A stretch of DNA of 64,000 nucleotides from Accumulibacter sp. (lineage in GTDB: Bacteria > Pseudomonadota > Gammaproteobacteria > Burkholderiales > Rhodocyclaceae): contig NZ_JAPUVI010000098.1 in assembly GCF_029255285.1 (NCBI RefSeq), forward strand, positions 1 through 64,000. Reading direction: 5' to 3'. Position numbers and translations under genes: made by a program. Below are positions 48,646 to 57,027 of this stretch, one piece after another. The notes below the pieces were generated by a model, which was given only the letters and a program-made list of their open reading frames with translations, did no database searches and was not told where the DNA came from. Each line of letters starts with the position of its first letter. Within the stretch, counting starts at the first letter, position 1.

Positions 48646-50199
48646 TCAAGGCGGCGGCAGACGCTGGGCGAGCGCCTGCCGGTCAGCCTTGCCGTTGGCG
48701 TTGCGCGGCAGCTCGGCGAGCACTGCGATGTGCCCCGGAATCATATAGGCGGGCAGTCGGTCGTGCAGAGCGTCGCGCAGGGCACTTTCGTCGATCGCTG
48801 CACGGCTGCCGACGAAGGCCACGATGCGCCCGTGCTGCTCGCGAACGCGTTGATAGATCGCCACCGCCTGCGTGACCTGCGGCAGCGACTGCAGAGCGGC
48901 TTCGATCTCCTCGAGTTCGATGCGATAGCCGAGGTGCTTGATCTGGTTGTCGATCCGGCCGACGAAATACAGCAAGCCCTGTTCGTCCTGCCGGACGAGA
49001 TCGCCGGTGCGATACATGCGCTCGGGAAAGTCCATGCAGCGCGGATTGGTCGCGAAGCTGATCGCCGTGCGCTCGGCGTCGTTGTAATAACCGATCGCCA
49101 GTTGCGGGCCGAGAAGGCAGAGTTCACCCACTTCGCCGGGCCTGGCCGGCGTATCGGCGTCCTTCAGAAGGAGGCAGGAGACGTTGGCCGCCGGTTTGCC
49201 GAGCGGCGCCAGCCCATTCGGGTCGAGGAAATCCCCTTCGCTCAGGGTATAGGCCGAACAGATGCAGGTGCATTCGGTCGGTCCATAGACATTGACCAAC
49301 CGGGCAGTCGGGTGGAACAGGTCGAACAGTTTTTTCAGTTCCCGTTTCGGATAGCCCTCGCCACCGAAAACGACACAGCGCAGCGCCGGCCAACTGCCGG
49401 CGCGGAGCTGGCGCATGGTCATCAGATAAATCAGCAAGGAAGGAACGGAAAACCACAGCGTACAGCCCAACTTCCCCACCCTGCGCACCAGCTCGCGCGG
49501 CGCGGCGACCGTGTCACGACCGATCGGCGCCAGTGCGGCGCCGGTGAACAAGGAGGCGTAGAAGTCGAAGACGGAATTGTCGAAGTACGGCGGATTGACG
49601 CCGGTCAGGACATCTTGCGGCGTGATGCCGAATTCGTCGGCGGCCCACGGGATGAAGTTGAGAACGCTGGCGTGGGATACGACGACCCCCTTGGGATTGC
49701 CGGTCGACCCCGAGGTGAACATGAGATACGCCGGGTCGCCGCCGGTCACGCGCGGCATTTCACCGCTGCGCGTCGTCGGCCAGCCGGTCAAGGATTCGGC
49801 GTCGGGAAGCCTGGTCACGGGCGTGCCTGCGGCTGCGCAGGCGTGCTCGATTTCCGGCGCCAGGTCGTGATCGGCGATCACCAGTCGTGGCCGGCAGGTG
49901 GCGAGGATTCGTGCCAGACGCTGCGGCGGGTTCTGGTCGTCGAAATTGACGTAGGCGGCGCCGATCTTCAAGGCGGCGAGCATTGAGGCGTAGGCTTCGC
50001 CGGTCTTGCCGTTGAACAGCCCCAAGACGTCCCGGCGGCCGACGCCGCGTGACCTGAGCCAATGAGCGAGCCGGTTTGCCAGGCGGTCGAGATCGCCGTA
50101 GGAGAGCGTCCGACCGCCGCCCAAGACGAGTGCCGGTCTCTCGGGCTGGCTGAAGGCAAGGCTCTCGAAAGCCAGGCCCAGGTTATAAACGTAGCCCAC
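48646..50199 (-). CDS. Stand-alone amino acid adenylation enzyme (DltA/NRPS A-domain type)
   Basis: The protein has 517 residues, one complete adenylation domain. Core motifs: A3 LMFTSGSTGNPKGVVVSH, A5 NVYGPTECT, A7 RMYRTGDLV, A8 GRIDNQIKHLGYRIELEEIE and the A10 lysine in NANGKADR. There is no condensation, carrier or thioesterase domain attached, and no carrier protein gene in the window. It is last in a minus-strand run of three genes, after two methyltransferases (15-base gap). It would activate an amino or hydroxy acid as AMP ester and load a carrier; the acid cannot be read by eye. Confidence 0.88.
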   Translation of the reverse strand: MGYVYNLGLAFESLAFSQPERPALVLGGGRTLSYGDLDRLANRLAHWLRSRGVGRRDVLGLFNGKTGEAYASMLAALKIGAAYVNFDDQNPPQRLARILATCRPRLVIADHDLAPEIEHACAAAGTPVTRLPDAESLTGWPTTRSGEMPRVTGGDPAYLMFTSGSTGNPKGVVVSHASVLNFIPWAADEFGITPQDVLTGVNPPYFDNSVFDFYASLFTGAALAPIGRDTVAAPRELVRRVGKLGCTLWFSVPSLLIYLMTMRQLRAGSWPALRCVVFGGEGYPKRELKKLFDLFHPTARLVNVYGPTECTCICSAYTLSEGDFLDPNGLAPLGKPAANVSCLLLKDADTPARPGEVGELCLLGPQLAIGYYNDAERTAISFATNPRCMDFPERMYRTGDLVRQDEQGLLYFVGRIDNQIKHLGYRIELEEIEAALQSLPQVTQAVAIYQRVREQHGRIVAFVGSRAAIDESALRDALHDRLPAYMIPGHIAVLAELPRNANGKADRQALAQRLPPP

Positions 50200-50214
50200 G
50201 TTGCAATCGGCCGG

Positions 50215-51303
50215 CTAGTCGCGCAATCTGACGAAAAGCGCCTTGCCGCAGACAAAGGCCGTTTCGACCCGGTCGGCCTGCTCGAGCAGAAACTCGTTGC
50301 CCACCCGGTAGGGCCCATCGCCGTGCGCCCAGACATAGTCGTCGAGGATGAGCCACGACCCGGGTTGCGTCCTGCCGAGCCAGAGCCGGCAATCGTTCCT
50401 GACGAACTCGTAGTCGTGGTTGCCGTCGATATGGATGACCGCGATTCTGCCCGAGTAGCTCACCTTGGCCGTCGCTTCACACCGACCGGCCTGGCCCGCC
50501 GCATAGCGCTCGAAAGCCTGTTGCGAGCTGAGCTGCAGGTGGTTATGGTCGTCCGCCCGCAAGGCCACCATATTGACCAGGAAACCTTCGCGCAATACGT
50601 CGAAATCCCACTCCTCGACCAAGGTCTGAAACGATTGCGGCGACTGCCGTTGAACGGCGTTGTCGGACATCCAGGGATCGACCGTCAGCAGCGGGCCGAT
50701 GCGGTAGCGCCAGGCCAGATAGAGCAGGACGAAAGCCGAGCGTCCCATCAGCGAACCGATCTCCAGCACGTCCCCGGTCGGTGCACGGGCAAAGATTCCC
50801 ATCATGGCGGCTAGTTTGTCGTCGTTCGATTCGCCGTAGATCAGCGACGCCTGGCGGAGAACGCCGGCGACTTCGATCAGTGAAAGGCCGCCAGCGCCGT
50901 CCGCGCAGAGCCGCACCAAAGGCAGCAAGCGTTCGGCCCGGGCCATCAGGCGGCGATGCTGCTCGACCTGCTGGCGGATCGGCGACTGGCCGACCATGGC
51001 CAGCCCGAGTTGCTGTTGGTCGATCAAGCGGCGCATGAACGCATGCACGCTGGCGACCGGGCAGAACACGCGCCGAATCGAATACTGCGTCACCAGCGAC
51101 AGGAATCGCGGCTCGAAATCCTGGTCGTAAATCGACGGCAAGCGATGGACTTCGTCCCCTTCCGGGTCTACGGCGTCGCTCGGCAGCGAGGCGGCGCAGA
51201 CGGTCCGCTCCCCCCTTTGGCGAGCGGCGGCGAGGTAGTCGGCGGCGGCCTGATTGACGGCCGGGAAAACCAGCGTCGCACCCATCGCGTCGGGAGGCCG
51301 CAT
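50215..51303 (-). CDS. Class I SAM methyltransferase-like protein with N-terminal extra domain
   Basis: The protein has ~362 residues from ATG 51303 (MRPPDAMGATLVFPAVNQAA), which begins 13 bases after the stop of the preceding gene. Residues 1-110 look like a separate Rossmann-type domain (FPAVNQAAADYLAAARQRGE, RRVFCPVASVHAFM). The rest has GDVLEIGSLMGRSAFVLLYL, LLTVDPW, IAVIHIDGNHDYEFVRNDC and SWLILDDYVW, the layout of Methyltransf_24/class I MTases. Substrate unknown; the start could also be ATG 51285. Confidence 0.7.
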   Translation of the reverse strand: MRPPDAMGATLVFPAVNQAAADYLAAARQRGERTVCAASLPSDAVDPEGDEVHRLPSIYDQDFEPRFLSLVTQYSIRRVFCPVASVHAFMRRLIDQQQLGLAMVGQSPIRQQVEQHRRLMARAERLLPLVRLCADGAGGLSLIEVAGVLRQASLIYGESNDDKLAAMMGIFARAPTGDVLEIGSLMGRSAFVLLYLAWRYRIGPLLTVDPWMSDNAVQRQSPQSFQTLVEEWDFDVLREGFLVNMVALRADDHNHLQLSSQQAFERYAAGQAGRCEATAKVSYSGRIAVIHIDGNHDYEFVRNDCRLWLGRTQPGSWLILDDYVWAHGDGPYRVGNEFLLEQADRVETAFVCGKALFVRLRD

Positions 51304-51316
51304 GCTGCCGGGCGGC

Positions 51317-52336
51317 TTAGTCGCCGTGGCCAAGGTCGCGTCTGGCGGCCTCGCGCACCACGTCGTCCAGCCACTGGTGCATGCTCTTGCCGGTCGCCGC
51401 GCGGGCGGCCGCGGCCAGCCGTTTGGCTTCCGGCGTGACGCCTTCGAGTTGCCCGTAGTAGCGCGTGCGGTGAGTGCCACCACGCATCCCGGGAATCGGA
51501 AAGTCGAGATCGGCGGGCGGCTCGCCTACGCCGACGACGAAATCGATGACATAGAAAACGCCGCCGATGATCCATTCCAGACGCGTCTTGCGCGCCTCGA
51601 CGGGGAGTTTTTCGAGGGGCAGCGGATAGACGAACTCGGGATTCGAATTCATGAGAATCCGGCCGAATTCGGTATCGCGCAACCAGGGCGGCATGCTTTC
51701 GTCCCCCACCACGACCTTGCCGCCAGGCTTGGTGACGCGCGCCATTTCGGCGAAGGCGCGGCGGATGTCGCCGAAAGCGTTGATGCCCCCGAAGTGGAAG
51801 CAGGCATCGAAACTGTTTTCGGCGAACGGGAGATAGTAGCCATTGGCCAGCGCCGGTTCGACGCGGGTGGCGACTCCGCGCAGGCGCTCGATGTTTTTCG
51901 CCAGAAACGACGGTGCCAGATCCTGAATGTACAAGCGACCTTCGGCACCCAGGCGGCGCGCGATGATCTCCGAGTCGCGCCCCGTTCCGGCACCCGTCTC
52001 CAGCACGATCGCACCCGGACGCAACTCGAGCTTGTCCACCATCGCGTTGCGCACCGTTTGTTCGTCCTCGCCATAGGTGCTGAAGGTCAGGGGAAGATAA
52101 CGGTCGTAGGCATCGGCCCGTTCCTCATACTGCTGCAAGGCCTGGCGATCGATCGCCGGCAGTTCGAACGGGTACACCAGGTCGGGAACTCCCTGGCGGA
52201 TTGCGAAACGGTGACCGGAGGGGCTGGCCAGCACCCCCGATACGACTTCATTTCCCTCCCGGATTTCTTCCTCCGCCAGGGTCAGCGGTTCGAGGGTCAG
52301 TGGATCGACATAAAAGCTTTCTTCGCCGCGGCGCAT
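51317..52336 (-). CDS. Class I SAM methyltransferase
   Basis: The protein has 339 residues from ATG 52336 (MRRGEESFYVDPLTLEPLTL). An N-terminal Trm112-like segment with a few Asp/Leu residues precedes the SAM fold (IVLETGAGTGRDSEIIARRL, YIQDLAPSFLAKN, DACFHFGGINAFGDIRRAF, VTKPGGKVVVGDES). It is the first gene of the three-gene minus-strand unit. The target may be a sugar or a carrier-bound acyl group (inference from neighbours). Confidence 0.8.
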   Translation of the reverse strand: MRRGEESFYVDPLTLEPLTLAEEEIREGNEVVSGVLASPSGHRFAIRQGVPDLVYPFELPAIDRQALQQYEERADAYDRYLPLTFSTYGEDEQTVRNAMVDKLELRPGAIVLETGAGTGRDSEIIARRLGAEGRLYIQDLAPSFLAKNIERLRGVATRVEPALANGYYLPFAENSFDACFHFGGINAFGDIRRAFAEMARVTKPGGKVVVGDESMPPWLRDTEFGRILMNSNPEFVYPLPLEKLPVEARKTRLEWIIGGVFYVIDFVVGVGEPPADLDFPIPGMRGGTHRTRYYGQLEGVTPEAKRLAAAARAATGKSMHQWLDDVVREAARRDLGHGD

Positions 52337-52534
52337 GATCTCTTTCCGAGTGTCGAACGGTCGGCCGGACCCCGACCGGCGGCATGGCATAGGAAAGCGG
52401 TCGTAAGGTGGCTATACTCGCAGTGTGCCAATATCCGGTCGGCACGTAAAGCGACAGGCGTGCCGTTCCGGGCTGTCCGCTCAGCGGGTGAGACTGGACA
52501 GGGCGAACGAGTTCCCAGCGAGAGTAGAACGACG
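52337..52534. promoter_or_regulatory. 198-bp divergent promoter region of the decoration cluster
   Basis: The region separates the leftward methyltransferase unit from the rightward acetyltransferase unit, so both promoters should lie here. A TATACT on the plus strand (about 52414-52419) could be a -10 for the rightward genes. No palindrome stands out. Confidence 0.35.
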
Positions 52535-53254
52535 ATGCCACCACTCGTTATTTTCGGCCTCGGAAAGATCGCCGATGTCGCATACCAGCACTTTCAACGC
52601 GATGGCGATTACCAGGTCGTCGCTTTCACCTGCGACGCCGCCTGGCTGCCTGAAGCGGGCGGAGAGCCTGAAATCCGGCACCACGGCCATCCCGTCGTGC
52701 CTTTCGAGAATCTCGAACGTCACTATCCGCCGGGGTCGGTGGCGATGTTCGTCGCGCTCGGCTATCACGAACTCAACGCCCTCAGGGCCAGGAAGTGTGG
52801 CGAGGCGAAAGCCAAAGGTTATACCCTGGTCAGTTATGTCAGTCCGCGGGCGGATCACGGCCCCTGGCTCGAGATCGGCGAAAACTGCCTGATCCTCGAC
52901 GGAGTGGGGATTCAGCCGGGAGTGCGGATTGGCGACGATGTGTCTTTGTGGAACAACACGCTGATCGGCCATCATTCGACGATCGGCGATCATTGCTGGA
53001 TCGCGGCGGGGGCAACGCTGGGCGGCGGCGTGGTGCTGGGGGAACGGTCGTTTGTCGGCCTCAACGCCACCATCGGCGGCGAGTTGTCGATCGGCGCCGA
53101 TTGCTTCCTGGGCGCCGCGACACGGGTCCTCAAGGACGCGCCGCCGCGCAGCGTGTTCATCGCGCCGGCCACCGAGCGGTTTCGGCTGGAAAGCGACGCC
53201 TTTCTTCGCATGACCCGGATGCCGGCGCTCGGGACGAACCGCGAAGGTCGCTGA
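52535..53254 (+). CDS. NeuD/PglD-like sugar O- or N-acetyltransferase
   Basis: The protein has 239 residues from ATG 52535 (MPPLVIFGLGKIADVAYQHF). The N-terminal PglD-like nucleotide-type fold is followed by a left-handed beta helix of hexapeptide repeats from ~105 to 215 (IGENCLILDGVGIQPGVRIG, IGDHCWIAAGATLGGGVVLG). HH in IGHHSTIGDH is the usual catalytic His position. It is first of three co-directional genes (5- and 10-base gaps). The family acetylates sialic-acid-type or other amino sugars. Confidence 0.82.
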   Translation: MPPLVIFGLGKIADVAYQHFQRDGDYQVVAFTCDAAWLPEAGGEPEIRHHGHPVVPFENLERHYPPGSVAMFVALGYHELNALRARKCGEAKAKGYTLVSYVSPRADHGPWLEIGENCLILDGVGIQPGVRIGDDVSLWNNTLIGHHSTIGDHCWIAAGATLGGGVVLGERSFVGLNATIGGELSIGADCFLGAATRVLKDAPPRSVFIAPATERFRLESDAFLRMTRMPALGTNREGR

Positions 53255-53258
53255 CGGC

Positions 53259-54221
53259 ATGCTCGCGTGGAAGAAACTGGGCCGCGTTTTCGACCCGACG
53301 GCAAGTCCGGCCACTTCCTGGCTACGCGAGTACGCGCAGTGCCCTACACCTCTGGTGCTCGACGAAGAGGTCATTCGCGTCTATTTCGCCGGCCGGCCGC
53401 AACGCGCCGCCGATCGGCAGTACGTCTCCTATCCCGCCTACGTCGACCTGGCGCGACATGAGCTTTCGCGAATTGTCGGCGTCGCCGAAGCGCCCCTGAT
53501 GAGTCTCGGCCGAATGGGTTGTTTCGACGAGTTCGGGGTCATGCCGGGCAGCGTCGTACGCCAGGGTAACGAGATTCTGCTCTACTACACCGGGTGGACC
53601 CGCCTGCGCTCGGTTCCCTACAGCCTGGCGATCGGCCTGGCGGTGAGCCGCGACGGGGGAGCGTCTTTCGAACGCGTCGGCGACGGCCCGGTTCTCGGTC
53701 TCAGCCTGGGCGAACCGTATTTCGTTACCGGCCCGATCGTGCGCATCATCGACGGCCTCTGGTACATGTGGTACCTGACGGGCCGCAAATGGCTGTTCGA
53801 CGAAGGGAAGTATGAACCGGTGTACCAGATTGCCGTGGCCACATCGGGCGACGGTGTGAACTGGCAGCACGATGGCCGGCCGATCATCCCGACGCTGGCG
53901 GACGACGAGTGTCAGGACATCGCCTCGCCGTTCCAGATCGATGGCAAGTGGCACGCCATCTTCGCCTGGCGCCGGCCGTCGACTTCGGCCGGCGCCTATC
54001 GTCTGGGGCAGGCTTCGTCGACCGATCTGAAGCGCTGGGTGCGCGACGACTCGCAGGTCGGGATCGACCTCTCGGCGACCGGCTGGGACTCGCAGATGAT
54101 GTGCTATGGCCAGGTGCTGGAAGTCGACGGACGTATTCTCCTCTTCTATTGCGGCAACGATTTTGGCCGTGCGGGCTTCGGGATTGCTGAACTGACGGGC
54201 TACGGGCCTGAAGAAGGGTGA
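53259..54221 (+). CDS. Glycosidase-like five-bladed beta-propeller protein
   Basis: The protein has 320 residues from ATG 53259 (MLAWKKLGRVFDPTASPATS). Repeating blade strands (IRVYFAGRPQ, EILLYYTGW, LWYMWYLTG, WHAIFAWR, ILLFYCGND) and GCFDEFGVMPGSVV resemble GH32/43/62/130-type propellers. Such proteins occur in glycan biosynthesis loci. There is no signal peptide, so it would act in the cytoplasm. Hydrolase activity is not evident from a clear acid/base pair. Confidence 0.65.
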   Translation: MLAWKKLGRVFDPTASPATSWLREYAQCPTPLVLDEEVIRVYFAGRPQRAADRQYVSYPAYVDLARHELSRIVGVAEAPLMSLGRMGCFDEFGVMPGSVVRQGNEILLYYTGWTRLRSVPYSLAIGLAVSRDGGASFERVGDGPVLGLSLGEPYFVTGPIVRIIDGLWYMWYLTGRKWLFDEGKYEPVYQIAVATSGDGVNWQHDGRPIIPTLADDECQDIASPFQIDGKWHAIFAWRRPSTSAGAYRLGQASSTDLKRWVRDDSQVGIDLSATGWDSQMMCYGQVLEVDGRILLFYCGNDFGRAGFGIAELTGYGPEEG

Positions 54222-54230
54222 CACCTGCCA

Positions 54231-55337
54231 GTGCGAATTGCCGATCGACTCACCAGCGGTAGCAAGCCGCAGCGCGACTTGTTGCGCCGGCTCCGCGAAG
54301 CGCAGCAGCCGGTCGTGATCTACGGCGCCGGCGTTTACGCCTACGTGCTGAAGCGCTTTCTCGACGCGAACGGCGTCGCCGTCGGCGGAGTGATGGTGGA
54401 CGCCGCTTATCATTCCGAACAGCCCTTCATGGGCATGACACCGGCCCGCACCGAGGACGCGTTGCCTCGGCTTGCCGGCCAGCCGATCGTGGTCGGCATC
54501 GCCAACTACCCGCTGCTGATCGACAAGCTGACCCGCCTGGGCGTGACGGACGTGCACGTGATCGATGTCCCGGACTATCTCAACATGCCGCATGCTTTCA
54601 TGGACCGTCGGTTCGTGCGGGAGAACGCCGAACGATTCGACGCCGCATGGGCTCTGCTGGCCGACGACCTGTCGCGGGAAACCTACGTCGCGGCGATCAA
54701 CACCAAGATCAGCGAGGATCTCGAACATGTGCGGCCCTTCGTGCGCCTGGACAGGCTTTATTTTCCGGCGACGGAGTTTCCCCTGCACGACAGCGAGGTG
54801 TTGCTCGACGTCGGCGGATTCACCGGTGACACCGTGCGCGAATTCCACGAGATCACCGGCGGCAGATATTCAAGAATCATCTCGCTAGAGCCAAGTGCAG
54901 AGAACTTCAACAAGCTCCAGGCGACCATCGAGGAACTGGGGCTGACCAGGGTCTTGCCGCTCAGAATCGGCGCCTGGGACGAAAAGACGACGCTTCCGTT
55001 TGCCCCCCAGGAAGTGCCGATCGACAACCGTATCAGCCCGGGCGGTGTCGGCCGGATTGCCGTCGACCGGATCGATGCGCTACTGCACGACATCGCCGAG
55101 CCGGTGAGCCTGATGAAGTTCGACATCAACGGCGCCGAGTATCCCGCGATTTCAGGCGCCCGGGAGACGATCCGCCGACTTCGCCCGCGCGTCGTCACCC
55201 GATTGCACCGCAAGGAAGACTTCTTCCGCCTGCCGATCCTGTTGAAGGAACTGGCCCCGGACATGCGCCTGTACCTGCGGCAGCGCAACTACATGTCGAT
55301 GATGCTGGTGCTGTACGGAGTTTTCGACTCGCCGTAA
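54231..55337 (+). CDS. FkbM-family methyltransferase with N-terminal nucleotide-binding domain
   Basis: The protein has 368 residues. GTG 54231 is the start (MRIADRLTSGSKPQRDLLRR). The N-terminus has a Rossmann-like YGAGVYAYVLKRFLDANGV. The C-terminal FkbM domain has EVLLDVGGFTGDTVREF, IISLEPSAENFNKL and LMKFDINGAEYPAI. FkbM enzymes O-methylate sugars or macrolide-type hydroxyls. It is the last gene of the rightward unit. Confidence 0.82.
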   Translation: MRIADRLTSGSKPQRDLLRRLREAQQPVVIYGAGVYAYVLKRFLDANGVAVGGVMVDAAYHSEQPFMGMTPARTEDALPRLAGQPIVVGIANYPLLIDKLTRLGVTDVHVIDVPDYLNMPHAFMDRRFVRENAERFDAAWALLADDLSRETYVAAINTKISEDLEHVRPFVRLDRLYFPATEFPLHDSEVLLDVGGFTGDTVREFHEITGGRYSRIISLEPSAENFNKLQATIEELGLTRVLPLRIGAWDEKTTLPFAPQEVPIDNRISPGGVGRIAVDRIDALLHDIAEPVSLMKFDINGAEYPAISGARETIRRLRPRVVTRLHRKEDFFRLPILLKELAPDMRLYLRQRNYMSMMLVLYGVFDSP

Positions 55338-55507
55338 ACGTCGTGCCGGCAACCAACCCGGTACGCGGCACCAGGACCAGATTTACCACCCCATCGCAAG
55401 CCGGCGGCAAAGCAGAAGCATCCAGCCGGGGATTTCCCGCGTATCGGGAACGGGGCGGGACACATGGTGTGTGCCTGCCGCCACACCTTGTACTGGAGGT
55501 CTTTCAC

Positions 55508-56317
55508 ATGACAAAAACTGCCTGATCCCGAGCGCTGCCGCTGCTCCTCGCAACCGCACTGACGAGTGCCGCGCACGGGGCGACCATCCTGCAACCCGAC
55601 GAGGCGGCGAGCGCAGACGTCTTCGTCTATGAATTCGGCGTTCCCGGCGCCTTTCGCATCGCCACCGCAGCGCGCGTCACCAACCTCGACAGCCAGACGC
55701 TGAACGCGCTGTCACCGGCGCCAGCGGTGCCCTTCGGCAACTTTCTCGGGAGCAGCAATACCGAGCCGCTGATCGGCGCTCTGGGCGAGACTCGCGCCCA
55801 CGACACACGGTCGCTGCTGCGCTTCGATCTCGGCACGCTGGCCCTCACCGCCGGCCAAGTCGGCAAGGCGACGCTCAAGCTCTTTGCCCTGCCCGGCCTG
55901 CCGCCGTTCGACAACCCGACGACGAGCAATCCGGTCACCACGCAACTGCATCGCGTGACCGAGGCGTGGAACGAGACCACGGTGACCTGGGAGACGCAGC
56001 CGGCAGTGGCGGGACCGTTTACGTCAGCGGTGCAGGATGGTGTGAATAGGTGGGTGTCTTTCGACGTGACTGAACTGGTCAAGGACTGGCTATCCGATCC
56101 GACGACCAACTTCGGCATCGAGCTCCTGCAACCCGACGTTGTCAGCTCTCCCTCCGGCCGCCCGATCGCCTCGCTGTACGCCTCCTCCGCCTCGGCCGAC
56201 ACGACACGACGCCCCTTGCTCGAGATCTCGGCCGTCCCCGAGCCATCGACGACAGCGCTGCTGGCGGGAAGCCTCGGCCTGCTCGGCTGTTTTTCACGCC
56301 GGCGACCGACGGCCTGA
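55508..56317 (+). pseudogene. PEP-CTERM DNRLRE-type surface protein with in-frame TGA at codon 6
   Basis: GGAGGT (55495-55500) seven bases upstream makes ATG 55508 the natural start. The frame reads MTKTA, then TGA (55523-55525), then runs on open to 56317: a hydrophobic signal-peptide segment (ALPLLLATALTSAAHGA), a ~200-residue beta domain of the DNRLRE type (TRSLLRFDLGTL, VTEAWNETTVTWETQP, VSFDVTELVKDWLSD) and the PEP-CTERM end (VPEPSTTALLAGSLGLLGC then RRRP). The stop most likely came from CGA (Arg). If real, the gene is dead or needs readthrough; no good alternative start follows. Confidence 0.75.
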
Positions 56318-56525
56318 TGCCGGCCCCCCCGCTACGCGACCCTTGCCGGACGAGGCTCGCCGGCATCGTGTCCGCGACGCACTCCAAGGCCCACTGAAAT
56401 CCTTGCCGCTTGGTTCGGGCGAAGCAGTCGCCAGACGCCGTTGCATCGCTCCGAGCCGCTTTTTGGCAGCGTGAAACGGCGGTACAATTCGCCGTCTTTT
56501 CCCGCATACCACTAAGGACTTTGGC

Positions 56526-56975
56526 ATGGCTCAGAAACCCAACCCGTCGCGAGCGATCCTGATGATCACCATCGTCATCGCCGTCATCCTGATCGCTGTG
56601 ATCTGGCCGCTGTCGTTCGTCGGCAAAGGCGGTGGTAGCAGGAACGCGGTCAGCGACGAAGCCGATGCGCGTATCCAGCCGGTGGCGAAGATCGAGTTGG
56701 CCAAAGCGGCGCCAGCCAAGTCCGATGGCAAACCGCGTGATGGAGCCACGGTCTACAACACGGTATGCATGGCCTGCCACGCCAGTGGCGCGGCCGGGGC
56801 GCCGAAAGCGGGCGACAAGGCGGCGTGGGCACCGCGCATTGCCAGCGGAAACGCGGCGCTGATCAAGAGCGTGATCAACGGCAAGAACGCGATGCCACCG
56901 AAAGGGGGTGCCGCCGACTTGACCGACGCCGAGATCAAGGCAGCCGTCGAGCACCTGGTCGGTCTGTCCAAGTAA
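56526..56975 (+). CDS. Membrane-anchored cytochrome c, c5-like
   Basis: The protein has 149 residues. An N-terminal TM/signal anchor (ILMITIVIAVILIAVIWPL) leads to a ~45-residue linker and a cytochrome domain with CMACH haem attachment. A Met ligand region is NAMPPKGGAADLTDAEIKAA, ending VEHLVGLSK. It shuttles electrons in the periplasm to a terminal oxidase or reductase. A TACAAT at 56483-56488 may be its -10. Confidence 0.9.
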   Translation: MAQKPNPSRAILMITIVIAVILIAVIWPLSFVGKGGGSRNAVSDEADARIQPVAKIELAKAAPAKSDGKPRDGATVYNTVCMACHASGAAGAPKAGDKAAWAPRIASGNAALIKSVINGKNAMPPKGGAADLTDAEIKAAVEHLVGLSK

Positions 56976-56987
56976 CGGCTCCGGCCG

Positions 56988-57012
56988 GCCGCCGCCGCGG
57001 CCCGGCGGCGGC
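56988..57012. terminator. GC-rich 10-bp hairpin between convergent genes
   Basis: GCCGCCGCCG (56988-56997) pairs perfectly with 57003-57012 across a 5-base loop, between the ends of the cytochrome and rep genes. It has no T-run, so termination is only a possibility. Confidence 0.4.
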
Positions 57013-57027
57013 GCCGAAGGACTTGGT

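Noticed and set aside
51254-52534. Upstream extension of the acetyltransferase frame (51254-52534)
   Set aside because: It is antisense to the two methyltransferase genes. The acetyltransferase begins naturally at 52535 with its nucleotide-fold strand.
55523-55525. TGA as a selenocysteine codon
   Set aside because: It lies in the signal peptide at codon 6 of a surface protein family not known to use Sec, and I see no SECIS-like hairpin directly downstream.
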